From CAXSBA01 sp965277105 (lineage in GTDB: Bacteria; Spirochaetota; UBA12135; COTS27; CAXSBA01): a DNA stretch of 64,000 bases. The translations under genes were made by a program, and so were the position numbers. A model generated the notes under the pieces. It did not search any database and was not told the origin of the DNA. It was given only the letters and a program-made list of their open reading frames with translations. Where the stretch lies: contig OZ255710.1 of NCBI GenBank assembly GCA_965277105.1, forward strand, positions 1 to 64,000, written 5' to 3'. Positions 18,006 through 27,168 of the stretch are shown here, one piece after another (positions within the stretch are counted from its first letter, which is position 1; every line of letters starts with the position of its first letter).

Positions 18006-18539
18006 AAAATTTTTTTAGTTAAAATTGAATAGTTTAAAAAATATTTTTTTTTTGATTAAAAACAAGTACAGCGCTAAATTAGCTAATAAAATAGTTTAAA
18101 TTACATTAAGTTTGAATTACATTAAATTTTTTCTGCTTTTTTACCAAAAAAATACAAAAAAAAAACCAAATGAATTTTTAATTTGTTTAACTTTTAAATA
18201 GTTTTTAAAAGACTAATAGTATAATCTTATTGAAAGAATTTAAAATATTTATTTTAAATAAATATCTTTATCTTTATCTTTTACTCAAATTAAAAAAAAA
18301 ATTAGGAGATAACAGTATTTGGTTTTGTAAGTAATACTTTAAACTTCCAAACTGGTTAATAATTTATTGCATTTTTGCTTGTTTTTAAGATATTTATTTT
18401 TAAATTTATTTTAAATTCATCAAATAAAAACCAATATTTTCATTTTCTAATAAAAATACTTTAACAAGTTAATTAGATTAAGCTAATCATTATTTTCTTG
18501 CTTAATAAATTAAAAAAGGAAAAATAAAAATAATTCATT
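18006..18539. other. Long AT-rich divergent spacer, rrf2 / lipoprotein C
   Basis: No coding frame or RNA gene is seen. A short direct repeat, ATTACATTAA, occurs twice 17 nt apart near 18100-18130. TATAAT at 18220-18225 lacks a -35 partner. An AAGGA-like ribosome site lies about 20 nt before the start of lipoprotein C, further than usual. Confidence 0.4.
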
Positions 18540-20639
18540 ATGAGTATATTAAAAATAATTAATAGTAAAAAAAAACAATTTGCTTTTATAAAAAATAAGA
18601 AGATTAACTATTTATTTTATTTATTATTGCTTTTTTGGTTCGGTTGCGTGGATGATAATCAAGCTACCATAGCAGTAAATGATAATCCTAATTTAGGGAT
18701 TACGACCATAAGTAAAACTTTTGGTTATGACGGTTTTTCTTTTGAGATTGTAACAAATGATGTGGTCGGTGATTTTAGTATTGTCAATGCTACTGCTGAC
18801 TTTCCTGAGCAAATAAAAATAGTTAAAGAAAGTGGGGTAGTAAAAGTGGCTGAGGGAATGGACGCAGGGAAATATACTTTTCAAGTAGGGGTTAAAAAAG
18901 ACAGCGCTGGAGAGGTGGCTATTATCACTCCTCCTCTAACTATTGAAATAAACCCTATAGAAATCATGAGTGCTGAAGATTATCTTGTTTTAGAAAATAG
19001 TAGACAGTTTTATTATGACGCAAAAGAAATTAAAATCAGTATGAAGGATGAAGAGTTTGGTTATAAAGAAAGTTTTTCTTTTGGGAGAATATTGAAAGAA
19101 GGAGTGGGTGCTGATCTTGCTATTATTAATAAAAAGGCTACGTCAGATAGTTTTCCAGGTGAAATATCTGCAAAAGATGGAGCAATTCAGGTAAATCAAG
19201 GTATAGATATTGGCACCTATACGTTTGATGTCCAGGTTGAAGCAGTTAAAAATTATACTGGATTTAGCCAGGAATTTTTTAAGGAGATATATCCTTTTTC
19301 TCTTAGTATAAGTTTCCCTAGTGTGGCTAGTATTCCAAGTTACCCTAGTCCTTCTGCTTCTTTTGGTGATAATCCAGTCGGAATTGATAATATTCATTCT
19401 GTAGAAATAGATGGTGTTTCTTATCTTTTAGTTTTAAATGAGGGATTAAGCATTTTTGGGTTTACTGATGGCGCTGATAATCCACAAATAAGACATATTG
19501 CTACTTATAATAAAAGTAATTTTGAATCTATAATAGCTAATAATATAATACCCTATATCTATCTTTACTATGCTTCATTTGCCACTGCTGAAGTAAATGG
19601 TGCTACTTATGCTTTTCTTGCTTCAAAAGCATTTGGACGTAATCCTCCGAATATCACTGTTTTAAAAATTGCTAGTGATAAGATAGAGTACCAATATAGA
19701 GTTCATGATTTTAATTTTCCAAATGTTTTATATCCAGATCCCTCAATTGGTGATAGTGTTAAAAATGGTGACATACGTAATGATATAGATTATCCGTTAA
19801 GCGGTTCTATTTCGCTTGCTACTGCTGAAGTAAATGGAGTTAATTATTTACTAGTTGCTGGAGAAGATAAAGTAAGTGTTTTTAGTATTTCTGCTGATGG
19901 AAAACTAACTTCAGTTTCTACCATTAATGATAATGATAATAACAAATATCGATTAAAAGGAGCTAGCTCTCTAGTTGTTAAAGAACTAGGAGGAAATACT
20001 TACCTTTTTGTTAATGGAAAAGATGAAAATGGAATAAGCGTATTTACCCTTGAAGATAATGGTGACCTAACTCATGTTGATAGTATTAGCGATGAAGCAA
20101 ATTTATCAGATGTTAATTTTATTGACGCATTAGAAATAAATGATTTCCTATATGTTTTCGCTAGTTTAGGAGGAGATACGACGCTAAAAAAAGAAAGGGG
20201 CTTTAGCGTTTTTAGCTTTGATAATAATTCTTTAAACTATATCACTACTCTTGCTAATAAAGATGCTCCCGATAATATTTTTTATAGATTAATCAACGTT
20301 AGTGGTTTTGCCACTCAAGAAATTGCTGGAGAAACTCATCTCTTTGTTACAGGATATAGTGATCGTTATGATCCTGGTGAAGAGCATAATGCTTCTGCCT
20401 ATCAAGCAAATGGAGTAAGTGTGTTTAAAGTAGATGGCGAGGGTAATGGCATAAATTTTAACCATCTTGTTAGTTTTGATGATAAAAAAGATAAAGCAAT
20501 TAAAGCAATTAGTAGTTTTTCTGCTTTTAATAGTTCGCTTGCTACTATGGAATTGAATAATAGTACTTATTTTTTTGTCTCTTATGAACATGGTGATAAT
20601 AATAAGTTTTATGGGTTTAATATGTTTAAGCTAAAATAG
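18540..20639 (+). CDS. Ig-like/beta-propeller lipoprotein C
   Basis: 699 residues. The signal peptide is preceded by a long Lys-rich n-region that includes KIIN, as in lipoproteins A and B, and ends LFWFGC (Cys36). Two Ig- or cadherin-like modules follow (about residues 60-150 and 155-260, each beginning with an (E/T)FGY motif and ending with a TYTFDV/TFQV strand). Then a propeller of about 400 residues with TAEVNGxxYxxVAG and GISVFTL blades; the blades are longer and less regular than in lipoprotein B. It is separated from A and B by 15 kb and lies on the opposite strand. Function unknown; an outward-facing binding protein is a guess from architecture. Confidence 0.82.
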   Translation: MSILKIINSKKKQFAFIKNKKINYLFYLLLLFWFGCVDDNQATIAVNDNPNLGITTISKTFGYDGFSFEIVTNDVVGDFSIVNATADFPEQIKIVKESGVVKVAEGMDAGKYTFQVGVKKDSAGEVAIITPPLTIEINPIEIMSAEDYLVLENSRQFYYDAKEIKISMKDEEFGYKESFSFGRILKEGVGADLAIINKKATSDSFPGEISAKDGAIQVNQGIDIGTYTFDVQVEAVKNYTGFSQEFFKEIYPFSLSISFPSVASIPSYPSPSASFGDNPVGIDNIHSVEIDGVSYLLVLNEGLSIFGFTDGADNPQIRHIATYNKSNFESIIANNIIPYIYLYYASFATAEVNGATYAFLASKAFGRNPPNITVLKIASDKIEYQYRVHDFNFPNVLYPDPSIGDSVKNGDIRNDIDYPLSGSISLATAEVNGVNYLLVAGEDKVSVFSISADGKLTSVSTINDNDNNKYRLKGASSLVVKELGGNTYLFVNGKDENGISVFTLEDNGDLTHVDSISDEANLSDVNFIDALEINDFLYVFASLGGDTTLKKERGFSVFSFDNNSLNYITTLANKDAPDNIFYRLINVSGFATQEIAGETHLFVTGYSDRYDPGEEHNASAYQANGVSVFKVDGEGNGINFNHLVSFDDKKDKAIKAISSFSAFNSSLATMELNNSTYFFVSYEHGDNNKFYGFNMFKLK

Positions 20640-20752
20640 TTATTAATTTTTAATCGCAAGTCAATTTAATTGAAACGAGGAAGAAAAAATAAAAAGCCGG
20701 AAGCAAACCGATGATATAATTACATTTATTATAATAATAATTGTAACAATTT

Positions 20753-20825
20753 TGGGGTGTAGCCAAGTTGGTAAGGCAACGGGTTTTGATCCCGTGATTC
20801 ATAGGTTCGAGTCCTATCACCCCAG
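20753..20825 (+). tRNA. tRNA-Gln (TTG)
   Basis: Acceptor TGGGGTG pairs with CACCCCA (U1-A72, as in bacterial tRNA-Gln) and the discriminator is G. Anticodon stem ACGGG/CCCGT closes loop TTTTGAT, anticodon TTG; the T-arm is ATAGG-TTCGAGT-CCTAT. CCA is not encoded. It lies 19 nt before rplY, a common tRNA-Gln neighbour. Confidence 0.95.
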
Positions 20826-20844
20826 TTTTTAAGGAAATTTATCG

Positions 20845-21492
20845 ATGACCATACAAACTTTTGAACTTGTCGCCCAAAAAAGGGTATCTCAAGTTAAGAA
20901 TTCTTCTAAAAAGGCTGTCGTCAGCCAAGAAATAGTAGGGGTAGTTTATAACAAAAAAACTAACATCCCCATTATTTTTAATCGCCATGATTTTAATAAA
21001 ATTTTTAATAAAATGAATTCGAACTCGTTGATTAATCTTAAAATAGGAGAAGAGAGTTATACGACCATTATTAAAGAGATAGCTTACTTTCCCAAAAACC
21101 GTTTTGTGGAGCATATTGACTTTTATCATCTTCCTAAAGATGAATTGATTAGCGTGAAAGTTCCTATTGAATTTCAAGGGCTGCCTGTGGGAATTGCCAA
21201 GGGGGGGCTTATGAGAAAGTTTTCTAATGCACTTTTTATCAAATGCAAAGCCGAAGAAATTCCCGATAAGATTAACATTGATATAAGTCATTTAGACATT
21301 AGTATGAATTTATATTTAAGGGATTTGGATAAGCAAGATTCTTTTTCTTTTTTAGAATCTTCCGACAAAGCGCTTATTAGTATTGTGAGAACTTCTAAGT
21401 CGAAATCAACTGAAGATGCTAAGGAAGGACAAGCTAAGCAAGAAGAAAATACTAAAGAAGGGGATTCACAAAAAGCTACTACTAAAAAATAA
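20845..21492 (+). CDS. rplY: 50S ribosomal protein bL25 (CTC form)
   Basis: 215 residues, the long general-stress (CTC) form. The N-terminal 5S-rRNA-binding domain covers about residues 1-95 and the second beta domain about 100-190, ending with VKVPIEFQGLPVGIAKGGLM and ISHLDISMNLYLRDL, which are typical CTC motifs. A charged Lys/Glu/Gln tail (about 25 residues) follows, a common poorly conserved end. It is preceded by tRNA-Gln and followed by tilS. A G7 tract at 21201-21207 codes for part of the AKGG segment. Confidence 0.93.
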   Translation: MTIQTFELVAQKRVSQVKNSSKKAVVSQEIVGVVYNKKTNIPIIFNRHDFNKIFNKMNSNSLINLKIGEESYTTIIKEIAYFPKNRFVEHIDFYHLPKDELISVKVPIEFQGLPVGIAKGGLMRKFSNALFIKCKAEEIPDKINIDISHLDISMNLYLRDLDKQDSFSFLESSDKALISIVRTSKSKSTEDAKEGQAKQEENTKEGDSQKATTKK

Positions 21493-21523
21493 CCTAATTT
21501 TTTTAGTTAGGCCGAGTTGCTTT

Positions 21524-22885
21524 TTGCTTTCTCAAATCATTCAGGAAGTTAAAAATAATTTTAACTTCCATGTTCCTAATTTTCTTAAGAAAAAATATTT
21601 AATCCTCTTTTCTGGGGGAATGGATTCGGTTTTATTAACGGAGATAATGTCGACCATCATTCCTGCTAATAATATTTTTTTACTTTATTGCCATTATCAT
21701 TTACGGGAGCAAGAAAATATTCTAGAAGTTGATCTACTAAAAAAAATAGCTGCGGCTAAAAATATACAACACTTCATTCATCAAGCAAGCCTAAAAAAAT
21801 ATTCTAAAAACTTGCAAGCCGAGGCTAGAAGGATTCGTTTTATTGCAGCTGAGAAAATTCAAGAAGAACAAGCAATAGACTTTTTAATTACGGCTCATCA
21901 CGCGGATGATTTTTTAGAAACTTTTTTTATGAAAATTTTAGCCGGGAAATCTCCACAAAATTTAGTAGGAATGCTGACTTTTAAAAAAGGCGGTACTCTC
22001 CGACCTTTATTTTCTTTAGAAAAGCAAGTTATTTCATCTTTAGTAAAAAAAAATAATTTTTCTTACGTGGAAGACAGTAGTAATCAAAAAAGCATTTATC
22101 AGAGAAATTATCTTCGAAATGAAGTATTTCCCCTGCTAGATGATCGCTTCCCTCATTGGAAAAATAATGTTACCCTTTTTGCTAAGCATCTTCAAGGGTA
22201 TAATCAATTAGCTCAAAAAAAAATAGAAGATTGGGGCAGAGTTAAAAAAGATTTTTTTTTTTTAAAAAAAGGATTTTTCTCCCTCCCAACAAGTAAGAGG
22301 TTAATGGTCTTACATAATTTTTTTACGCTTTTATATCCGGCAAAGAGATTTAGCCAAAATTTTTTTAAAGCGATTAATAAAAAAATAGCTGATGGCAGAA
22401 ATAGTAAAATATTAGCCGTTATTGCTGATAAGAAAATAGTTTATAGTTATGGTTGGGTTGGCAAAAAAATCCCTTATTTATCGCAAGTTGTTGGGGATGA
22501 AGGTTCTATTATGCTTGATGATGTGATTATAGCTTTTAATCCTGCAAAATTAAAAATACAAAAAAATCCACAGCAAATAAAGGAGATAAGGCAAATAGTC
22601 GTTAATTCTCCTGTTTTAAATAAAGTCGTGATAGCATCCCTTCCTTTATTTACTGAAATTACCTATGGGGCTAAAAAAACGACTTGCAAAAAACTCCTTA
22701 GTGATAATAAAATACCCCAAATGATGCGTAATAGTTTATTCGGCGTTTTTCTAGAAAAAAGGTTATTAGCGGTTATTAACCCTTACCATTTTTTAGGGTT
22801 GAAGAAATTTAATTTACTTTTAGAAGAAATAAATAATAACTTAGAAAAACAAGAAAAAAGAGTTACTGTTGCTTATTTAAAATAA
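21524..22885 (+). CDS. tilS: tRNA(Ile)-lysidine synthetase
   Basis: Modifies C34 of tRNA-Ile2 to lysidine. It has the PP-loop SGGMDS (about residues 29-34), LITAHHADDFLETFFM (HHxDDxxET), and YVEDSSNQKSIYQRNYLRNEVFP, all TilS motifs. The C-terminal half is divergent but ends in the TilS C-terminal domain (KTTCKKLLSDNKIPQMMRNS). The frame is open back into rplY to an ATG at 21416, but that would add 36 unmatched residues overlapping rplY. TTG at 21524 fits the family length (453 residues); no clear ribosome site is seen. Confidence 0.92.
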   Translation: MLSQIIQEVKNNFNFHVPNFLKKKYLILFSGGMDSVLLTEIMSTIIPANNIFLLYCHYHLREQENILEVDLLKKIAAAKNIQHFIHQASLKKYSKNLQAEARRIRFIAAEKIQEEQAIDFLITAHHADDFLETFFMKILAGKSPQNLVGMLTFKKGGTLRPLFSLEKQVISSLVKKNNFSYVEDSSNQKSIYQRNYLRNEVFPLLDDRFPHWKNNVTLFAKHLQGYNQLAQKKIEDWGRVKKDFFFLKKGFFSLPTSKRLMVLHNFFTLLYPAKRFSQNFFKAINKKIADGRNSKILAVIADKKIVYSYGWVGKKIPYLSQVVGDEGSIMLDDVIIAFNPAKLKIQKNPQQIKEIRQIVVNSPVLNKVVIASLPLFTEITYGAKKTTCKKLLSDNKIPQMMRNSLFGVFLEKRLLAVINPYHFLGLKKFNLLLEEINNNLEKQEKRVTVAYLK

Positions 22886-22988
22886 TATTTTCTTACTTAA
22901 GAAAAATTAAATATTATTGTGTTAATTTTAAGTTTAAGTATATAATTATAAAAATCAATTATTTAATTTAAATTTAAACTAAACAATT

Positions 22989-23510
22989 ATGCTTAAAAAT
23001 AAATTTTTTTTCACGAGAATATTTTTTATTCTTTTTTCAATTACGACAATTAGTTCGTGTGGTAAAACTTTTTCCGGAGCGATTTTGGAAAAAGAAGATA
23101 ACAACAAAACTTATATCGAGCCTGATGGTAAAACTTTTCATAAAATGGGATTTTCTTATGTAGTAGATATCCAGCCTTATATTACTATTACGAAAGGAGC
23201 TAAGGGGTTGGTCTTGCGAGGAGAGTATGATAAATTTAGCGATATATCTATTTTAGGCCTTGCTATAAGTAACGGAGATGAAACCATTAGTACAGAGTGC
23301 GATAAAAGGTATTCTAGAACTTTTATTAAGAGGAATGAAATTTGCGATGGTTTGTTAGCGAATAGTAATGTTCCTGCTTTGGAAAAAATTTTAGAATCCA
23401 CTACTATTGATGTAACTTTCAATGGAGAAAAAAATTCTATACAATTTGAAATGACTGATGAGCAAAAAGAAGTTTTTGCTATTATTTTAAAAAAATATTC
23501 GGAGTTATAA
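22989..23510 (+). CDS. Putative lipoprotein of unknown function
   Basis: 173 residues. The signal peptide MLKNKFFFTRIFFILFSITT ends in the lipobox ISSC (Cys24). The mature part has no family I recognise. It contains a beta-rich central region and two further cysteines (in ISTECDKRYS and NEICDGLL) that could pair. Its stop lies 7 nt before the HMG-CoA reductase start, so it may lead that operon. No ribosome site or promoter is obvious. Confidence 0.7.
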   Translation: MLKNKFFFTRIFFILFSITTISSCGKTFSGAILEKEDNNKTYIEPDGKTFHKMGFSYVVDIQPYITITKGAKGLVLRGEYDKFSDISILGLAISNGDETISTECDKRYSRTFIKRNEICDGLLANSNVPALEKILESTTIDVTFNGEKNSIQFEMTDEQKEVFAIILKKYSEL

Positions 23511-23517
23511 AAAATTA

Positions 23518-24672
23518 GTGGCTATTCGAAGTTTTCCCAGGGGTTATAAAAAAGAAGATACTAGCAAAAGGCATGAGTATATCAAGAAATTTAAAGGGGT
23601 AGATTTAGCTAATCTCGCTAACCCTAGTTCTTCCGAAAAACTTAAAGGAATTATTGAAAATCATATTGGTTATATGGAAGTTCCCATGGGGATTGCTAGT
23701 CCGCTAGTGATTGCTGAGGGAACTTATGCTACTGGCGAGTATGTTGTTCCTCTTTGTACTGTGGAGGGGACTTTGGTGGCTTCAATGAATAGGGGAATGT
23801 TTGCAACCAGTTTAAGTGGGGGGATAAAAACCGAGCATTTTAAACAAGAAATATCCCGTGCTCCTTTTTTTATTTTAAATAGCATTAAAGAAAGTAATGA
23901 TTTCATTAAGTGGATTGAACGAGAATTTGCTAATATTAAACGAGAAGCCGAAAGTACCACTAGGTATGGGAAACTCATTCGGATCAATCAATACCCTTTA
24001 GAAAAATATGTAATTCTTGATTTTCTTTATACCACGGGCAATGCTGCCGGGCAGAATATGGTTTCCTTAGCAACCATGAAGGCTTGTGAATACATTAAAC
24101 AAAAGACCCAAAAAAAATACATTTTGGATTCTAATTTTGCTAGCGATAAAAAGGCTTCAAGCATTAACCTCCTTAGAGGGAGAGGGCATTATGTGGTGGC
24201 GGAATGCACGCTAGATGAAAAGATTGTTTCTCGAGTCTTAGGGATTAATGATAAGAACAAAGATATGTTTAGTGAGATGATTCACTTTGGCCCTTACGCC
24301 TCTAGCTTTGCTGGGAATCAAGGGATACAACTTCACTTAGCTAATGCCCTTACCGCTATTTATTTAGCTACTGGCCAAGACGCTGCCTGTGTGGCGGAAA
24401 ACTCGGTGGGGTATACTATGTTTAAGCATGATGAAAATGGATTAAAGGTCTTACTAACTATGCCTAGTTTGACAGTTGGGACTGTCGGGGGAGGAACGAG
24501 TTTAAGTAAGCAGAGAAAAAATTTAGAGCTTTTAGGCTGCGCGGAAGGAGAAAATTCTTCGAAAAAGTTTTCAGAAATTATTTGTGCGGCAGCCCTTTGT
24601 TTAGAGATTTCTTTATTTTCGGCTATTATTTCAGAAGATTGGGTTTCTGCTCATATGAAATATGGTCGTTAG
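23518..24672 (+). CDS. Hydroxymethylglutaryl-CoA reductase, class I-like
   Basis: 384 residues; reduces HMG-CoA to mevalonate, the committed step of the mevalonate isoprenoid route. It has ENHIGYMEVPMGIASPL, the catalytic Glu in VEGTLVASMNRG, the catalytic Lys in SDKKASSIN, Asp in ATGQDAA and the C-terminal His in WVSAHMKYG. All four catalytic residues are present. The cofactor loop reads TGNAAGQNM rather than DAMGMNM. The GGGTSL segment resembles class I enzymes more than class II. GTG start with GGAG about 13 nt upstream. It is followed at 3 nt by plsC. Confidence 0.93.
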   Translation: MAIRSFPRGYKKEDTSKRHEYIKKFKGVDLANLANPSSSEKLKGIIENHIGYMEVPMGIASPLVIAEGTYATGEYVVPLCTVEGTLVASMNRGMFATSLSGGIKTEHFKQEISRAPFFILNSIKESNDFIKWIEREFANIKREAESTTRYGKLIRINQYPLEKYVILDFLYTTGNAAGQNMVSLATMKACEYIKQKTQKKYILDSNFASDKKASSINLLRGRGHYVVAECTLDEKIVSRVLGINDKNKDMFSEMIHFGPYASSFAGNQGIQLHLANALTAIYLATGQDAACVAENSVGYTMFKHDENGLKVLLTMPSLTVGTVGGGTSLSKQRKNLELLGCAEGENSSKKFSEIICAAALCLEISLFSAIISEDWVSAHMKYGR

Positions 24673-24675
24673 GTT

Positions 24676-25350
24676 ATGTTTTTTTTTAGAAAATTTTTTG
24701 AAATTTATTGCCGCTTAGTTTTTACTTTTTATACTCCTCTTAAAGTAATTGGTAAGAAAAATCTCCCTTCTTCTTCTTTTATTTTATGTGCTAATCATTC
24801 TAGCCATATGGATACAGCTATCCTAGGCGTAGCTACTATTGGATTTAACAATTTAGCTATGATGGCGGCTAAAGATTATTGGTTTGATAATAAAATTAGG
24901 AAATTTATTTTTAACATTTTTTTAAATTTAATTCCTATAGAAAGAAAGTTAGGGAACAAAAATAATAAAAACAAAATGACTTTAGAGCAAACGATTGGTT
25001 ATTGTAAAAACTATCTTGCTCAGGGTAACCGAGCTTTGCTGATTTACCCCGAAGGGACCCGCACTCGTGATGGCAATATTAACTCCTTTAAAGAAGGGGT
25101 AGCTTTATTTGCTTCTAAATTAGATGTGCCAATTGTTCCTACTTTTATTAATGGTACGTTTAAGGCTTGGCGTAAGAGAACTTTTTTTTTAAAGCCAGCT
25201 AAAATTACTGCCGTTATTGGTGAGCCTTTAACCTTAGAAGAGATTAACAAAATCAAAGCAGAAAATAAAGTTGGCTTTTTAAAAGCCATTACCAAAGAAA
25301 TCGAAAAAAGAGTAAGAAAATTAAGAGAGGATTTTTATGCCCAAAACTAA
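24676..25350 (+). CDS. plsC: 1-acyl-sn-glycerol-3-phosphate acyltransferase
   Basis: 224 residues with the acyltransferase motifs NHSSHMD (HX4D), an IPIERK block and YPEGTRTRDG (EGTR), followed by a VPIVPTFINGT strand. The hydrophobic N-terminal helix suggests membrane association. It makes phosphatidic acid, or its ether analogue, in phospholipid synthesis. The next gene, an alkyl-DHAP-synthase-like protein, overlaps its end by 14 nt, which suggests the two work on the same lipid. Confidence 0.9.
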   Translation: MFFFRKFFEIYCRLVFTFYTPLKVIGKKNLPSSSFILCANHSSHMDTAILGVATIGFNNLAMMAAKDYWFDNKIRKFIFNIFLNLIPIERKLGNKNNKNKMTLEQTIGYCKNYLAQGNRALLIYPEGTRTRDGNINSFKEGVALFASKLDVPIVPTFINGTFKAWRKRTFFLKPAKITAVIGEPLTLEEINKIKAENKVGFLKAITKEIEKRVRKLREDFYAQN

Positions 25351-27094
25351 AGACTTAGAGTACAAATACCCCCATCGTTGGGGCTTTAACGATTCTAAAT
25401 TTACTATTGAAAATGGTCAAGTGGTTTTTAAGAGTAAACGTTATAAGGTTTTAGCCAATGAAGCATTACCTAATTTAATTCCTTTTGTTGAAGAGGAACT
25501 GTTATGTGAAAAATTAGACATTCACGATACTCTTAAAGACGTTACTAAAAAAACCTTGCCAGCTATTATTGAGAATAAAAAGTTTATTAGTGCTATCGCT
25601 AAAAAGTTGACTAAGGAACAGATTTCTTTTGAAGATTTAGATCGATTTTGTCATAGTCATGGTCAAACTACTACTGAAGAAGTTTTTAAGGCCATTTACC
25701 GTGGTAAATTTGCTCGAACTGTCGATATGGTAGTTTTCCCCAAGAAAGAAAAAGAAGTAAAAGAAATTATTACCTTAGCCCAGAAAAATAACGTTTGTTT
25801 AGTCCCCTATGGTGGCGGGACTAGCGTTAGTAGTGCTTTGTTATTGCCTAAAAATGAGAAGCGAATGATTGTCTCAGTGGATATGCGAAAGATGAATAAA
25901 ATCTTATGGGTTGATGAAAAAAATGCTTTAGCAAGAATAGAAGCAGGCATTGCTGGAAGAGAATTAGAAGAGGGACTACTCGCTAAAGGATTTACTATGG
26001 GGCATGAGCCGGATAGTATGGAATTTTCTACCTTAGGTGGATGGATTTCGACTAATGCTAGCGGAATGAAAAGAAACCGTTATGGCAATATTGAAGATAT
26101 CGTCCAAGGGTTTAATTTCATTACTCCCCAAGGCGAGATCCAGCAAATGGATATTTTGGATCGTTATTCTATTGGTATGCAACCTAAAAACTTGCTATTT
26201 GGTAGTGAGGGGAATCTAGGCATTATCACAGAAGTAACCGTTAAAATTCATCCTTCTCCTAAAACCAAGGAATACGCTTCGGTTATGTTCCCCGACTTTG
26301 ATCAAGGTTTTGATTTTCTAAAAAAGCTTTCTAGAAATAAATCATTTATTCCAGCTAGTGTTAGACTAGTGGATAATCGGCAATTTCGTTTTGGTTATGC
26401 TATTCGCCCAGCTACTAAGAGCCTCACTGAAAAAATAGCTAATTCTTTAAAGAAATTTTTCCTTACAAAAATAAAAGGCTTTGACCCACTTAAAATGTGT
26501 TTGCTCACTTTAGTGATGGAAGGCGATGAGAAAGAAGTGATTTATCAAAGGGAAAAAACTCTTGCTTTAGCTAAAAAGTATGGGGGAGTTTCTGCTGGAG
26601 CTAGTAACGGGAAAAGAGGGTATATGCTTACTAATTTAATCGCCTATATTCGAGATTTTCTTTTTAGTTATTACTGCATTGGAGAAACTCTAGAAACCAC
26701 AGCCCCTTGGAGCAAAGTAAAAATTATTTGCCAAAAGTTAGAAGAAGAGTTAGAAAAGCAACATAAAAAATACAAGCTACCCGGCAAGCCTTTTTTTTCT
26801 TATAGGATTACCCAGCTTTATCATTCAAGTGTCTGCATTTACATTATGGTAGCGCTTTATGGGAAAGGCAAAAAAAATCCGGAAGATATTTATACTAAAA
26901 TTGAAAAAGCCCTTCGCAAAGTGATTATGGAAAATGGGGGAGCGATTTCTCATCATCATGGAGTAGGGAAGTTACGCAAAGAGTTCATGCCTCAAGTTTT
27001 AAACAAAGAGAGCAAAACGCTTTTGCAGCAAGTAAAAAAAACCGTAGACCCTAAAAATGTTTTTGGTATTAGAAATAATATTTTTGGTGGTTAA
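25337..27094 (+). CDS. FAD-linked oxidase, alkyldihydroxyacetonephosphate synthase-like
   Basis: 585 residues. The N-terminal Trp-Gly-(Y/F)-N-D-S-K-F segment (WGFNDSKF), the PCMH-type FAD domain with PYGGGTSVSSAL, the block GHEPDSMEFSTLGGW and RYGNIEDIVQG, and the C-terminal HHHGVGKLR match AGPS, which swaps the acyl group of acyl-DHAP for a fatty alcohol. The His-rich end holds residues used in that reaction. The start has a good GAGAGGA site inside plsC. If active it would start ether-lipid synthesis; the partner DHAP acyltransferase and reductase are not in this window. FAD-linked oxidases with other substrates cannot be ruled out. Confidence 0.87.
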   Translation: MPKTKDLEYKYPHRWGFNDSKFTIENGQVVFKSKRYKVLANEALPNLIPFVEEELLCEKLDIHDTLKDVTKKTLPAIIENKKFISAIAKKLTKEQISFEDLDRFCHSHGQTTTEEVFKAIYRGKFARTVDMVVFPKKEKEVKEIITLAQKNNVCLVPYGGGTSVSSALLLPKNEKRMIVSVDMRKMNKILWVDEKNALARIEAGIAGRELEEGLLAKGFTMGHEPDSMEFSTLGGWISTNASGMKRNRYGNIEDIVQGFNFITPQGEIQQMDILDRYSIGMQPKNLLFGSEGNLGIITEVTVKIHPSPKTKEYASVMFPDFDQGFDFLKKLSRNKSFIPASVRLVDNRQFRFGYAIRPATKSLTEKIANSLKKFFLTKIKGFDPLKMCLLTLVMEGDEKEVIYQREKTLALAKKYGGVSAGASNGKRGYMLTNLIAYIRDFLFSYYCIGETLETTAPWSKVKIICQKLEEELEKQHKKYKLPGKPFFSYRITQLYHSSVCIYIMVALYGKGKKNPEDIYTKIEKALRKVIMENGGAISHHHGVGKLRKEFMPQVLNKESKTLLQQVKKTVDPKNVFGIRNNIFGG

Positions 27095-27110
27095 TAGTGG
27101 TTTTTTTAAC

Positions 27111-27141
27111 GAAACTGTTTCTTCTCAAAACATAGTATAAT
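27111..27141 (+). promoter_or_regulatory. Candidate promoter region of hpf
   Basis: TATAAT at 27136-27141 lies 27 nt before the hpf start. The -35 zone is occupied by GAAACTGTTTC (27111-27121), a perfect inverted repeat around one base, instead of TTGACA, so an activator or repressor site is possible. Both are weakly supported. Confidence 0.35.
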
Positions 27142-27168
27142 TTATTACTACAAATTTTAAGGTAAGTT

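Noticed and set aside
21493..21511. Small hairpin CCTAA/TTAGG after rplY
   Set aside because: Only five pairs, and the T-run is in the loop, not after the stem; not a convincing terminator.
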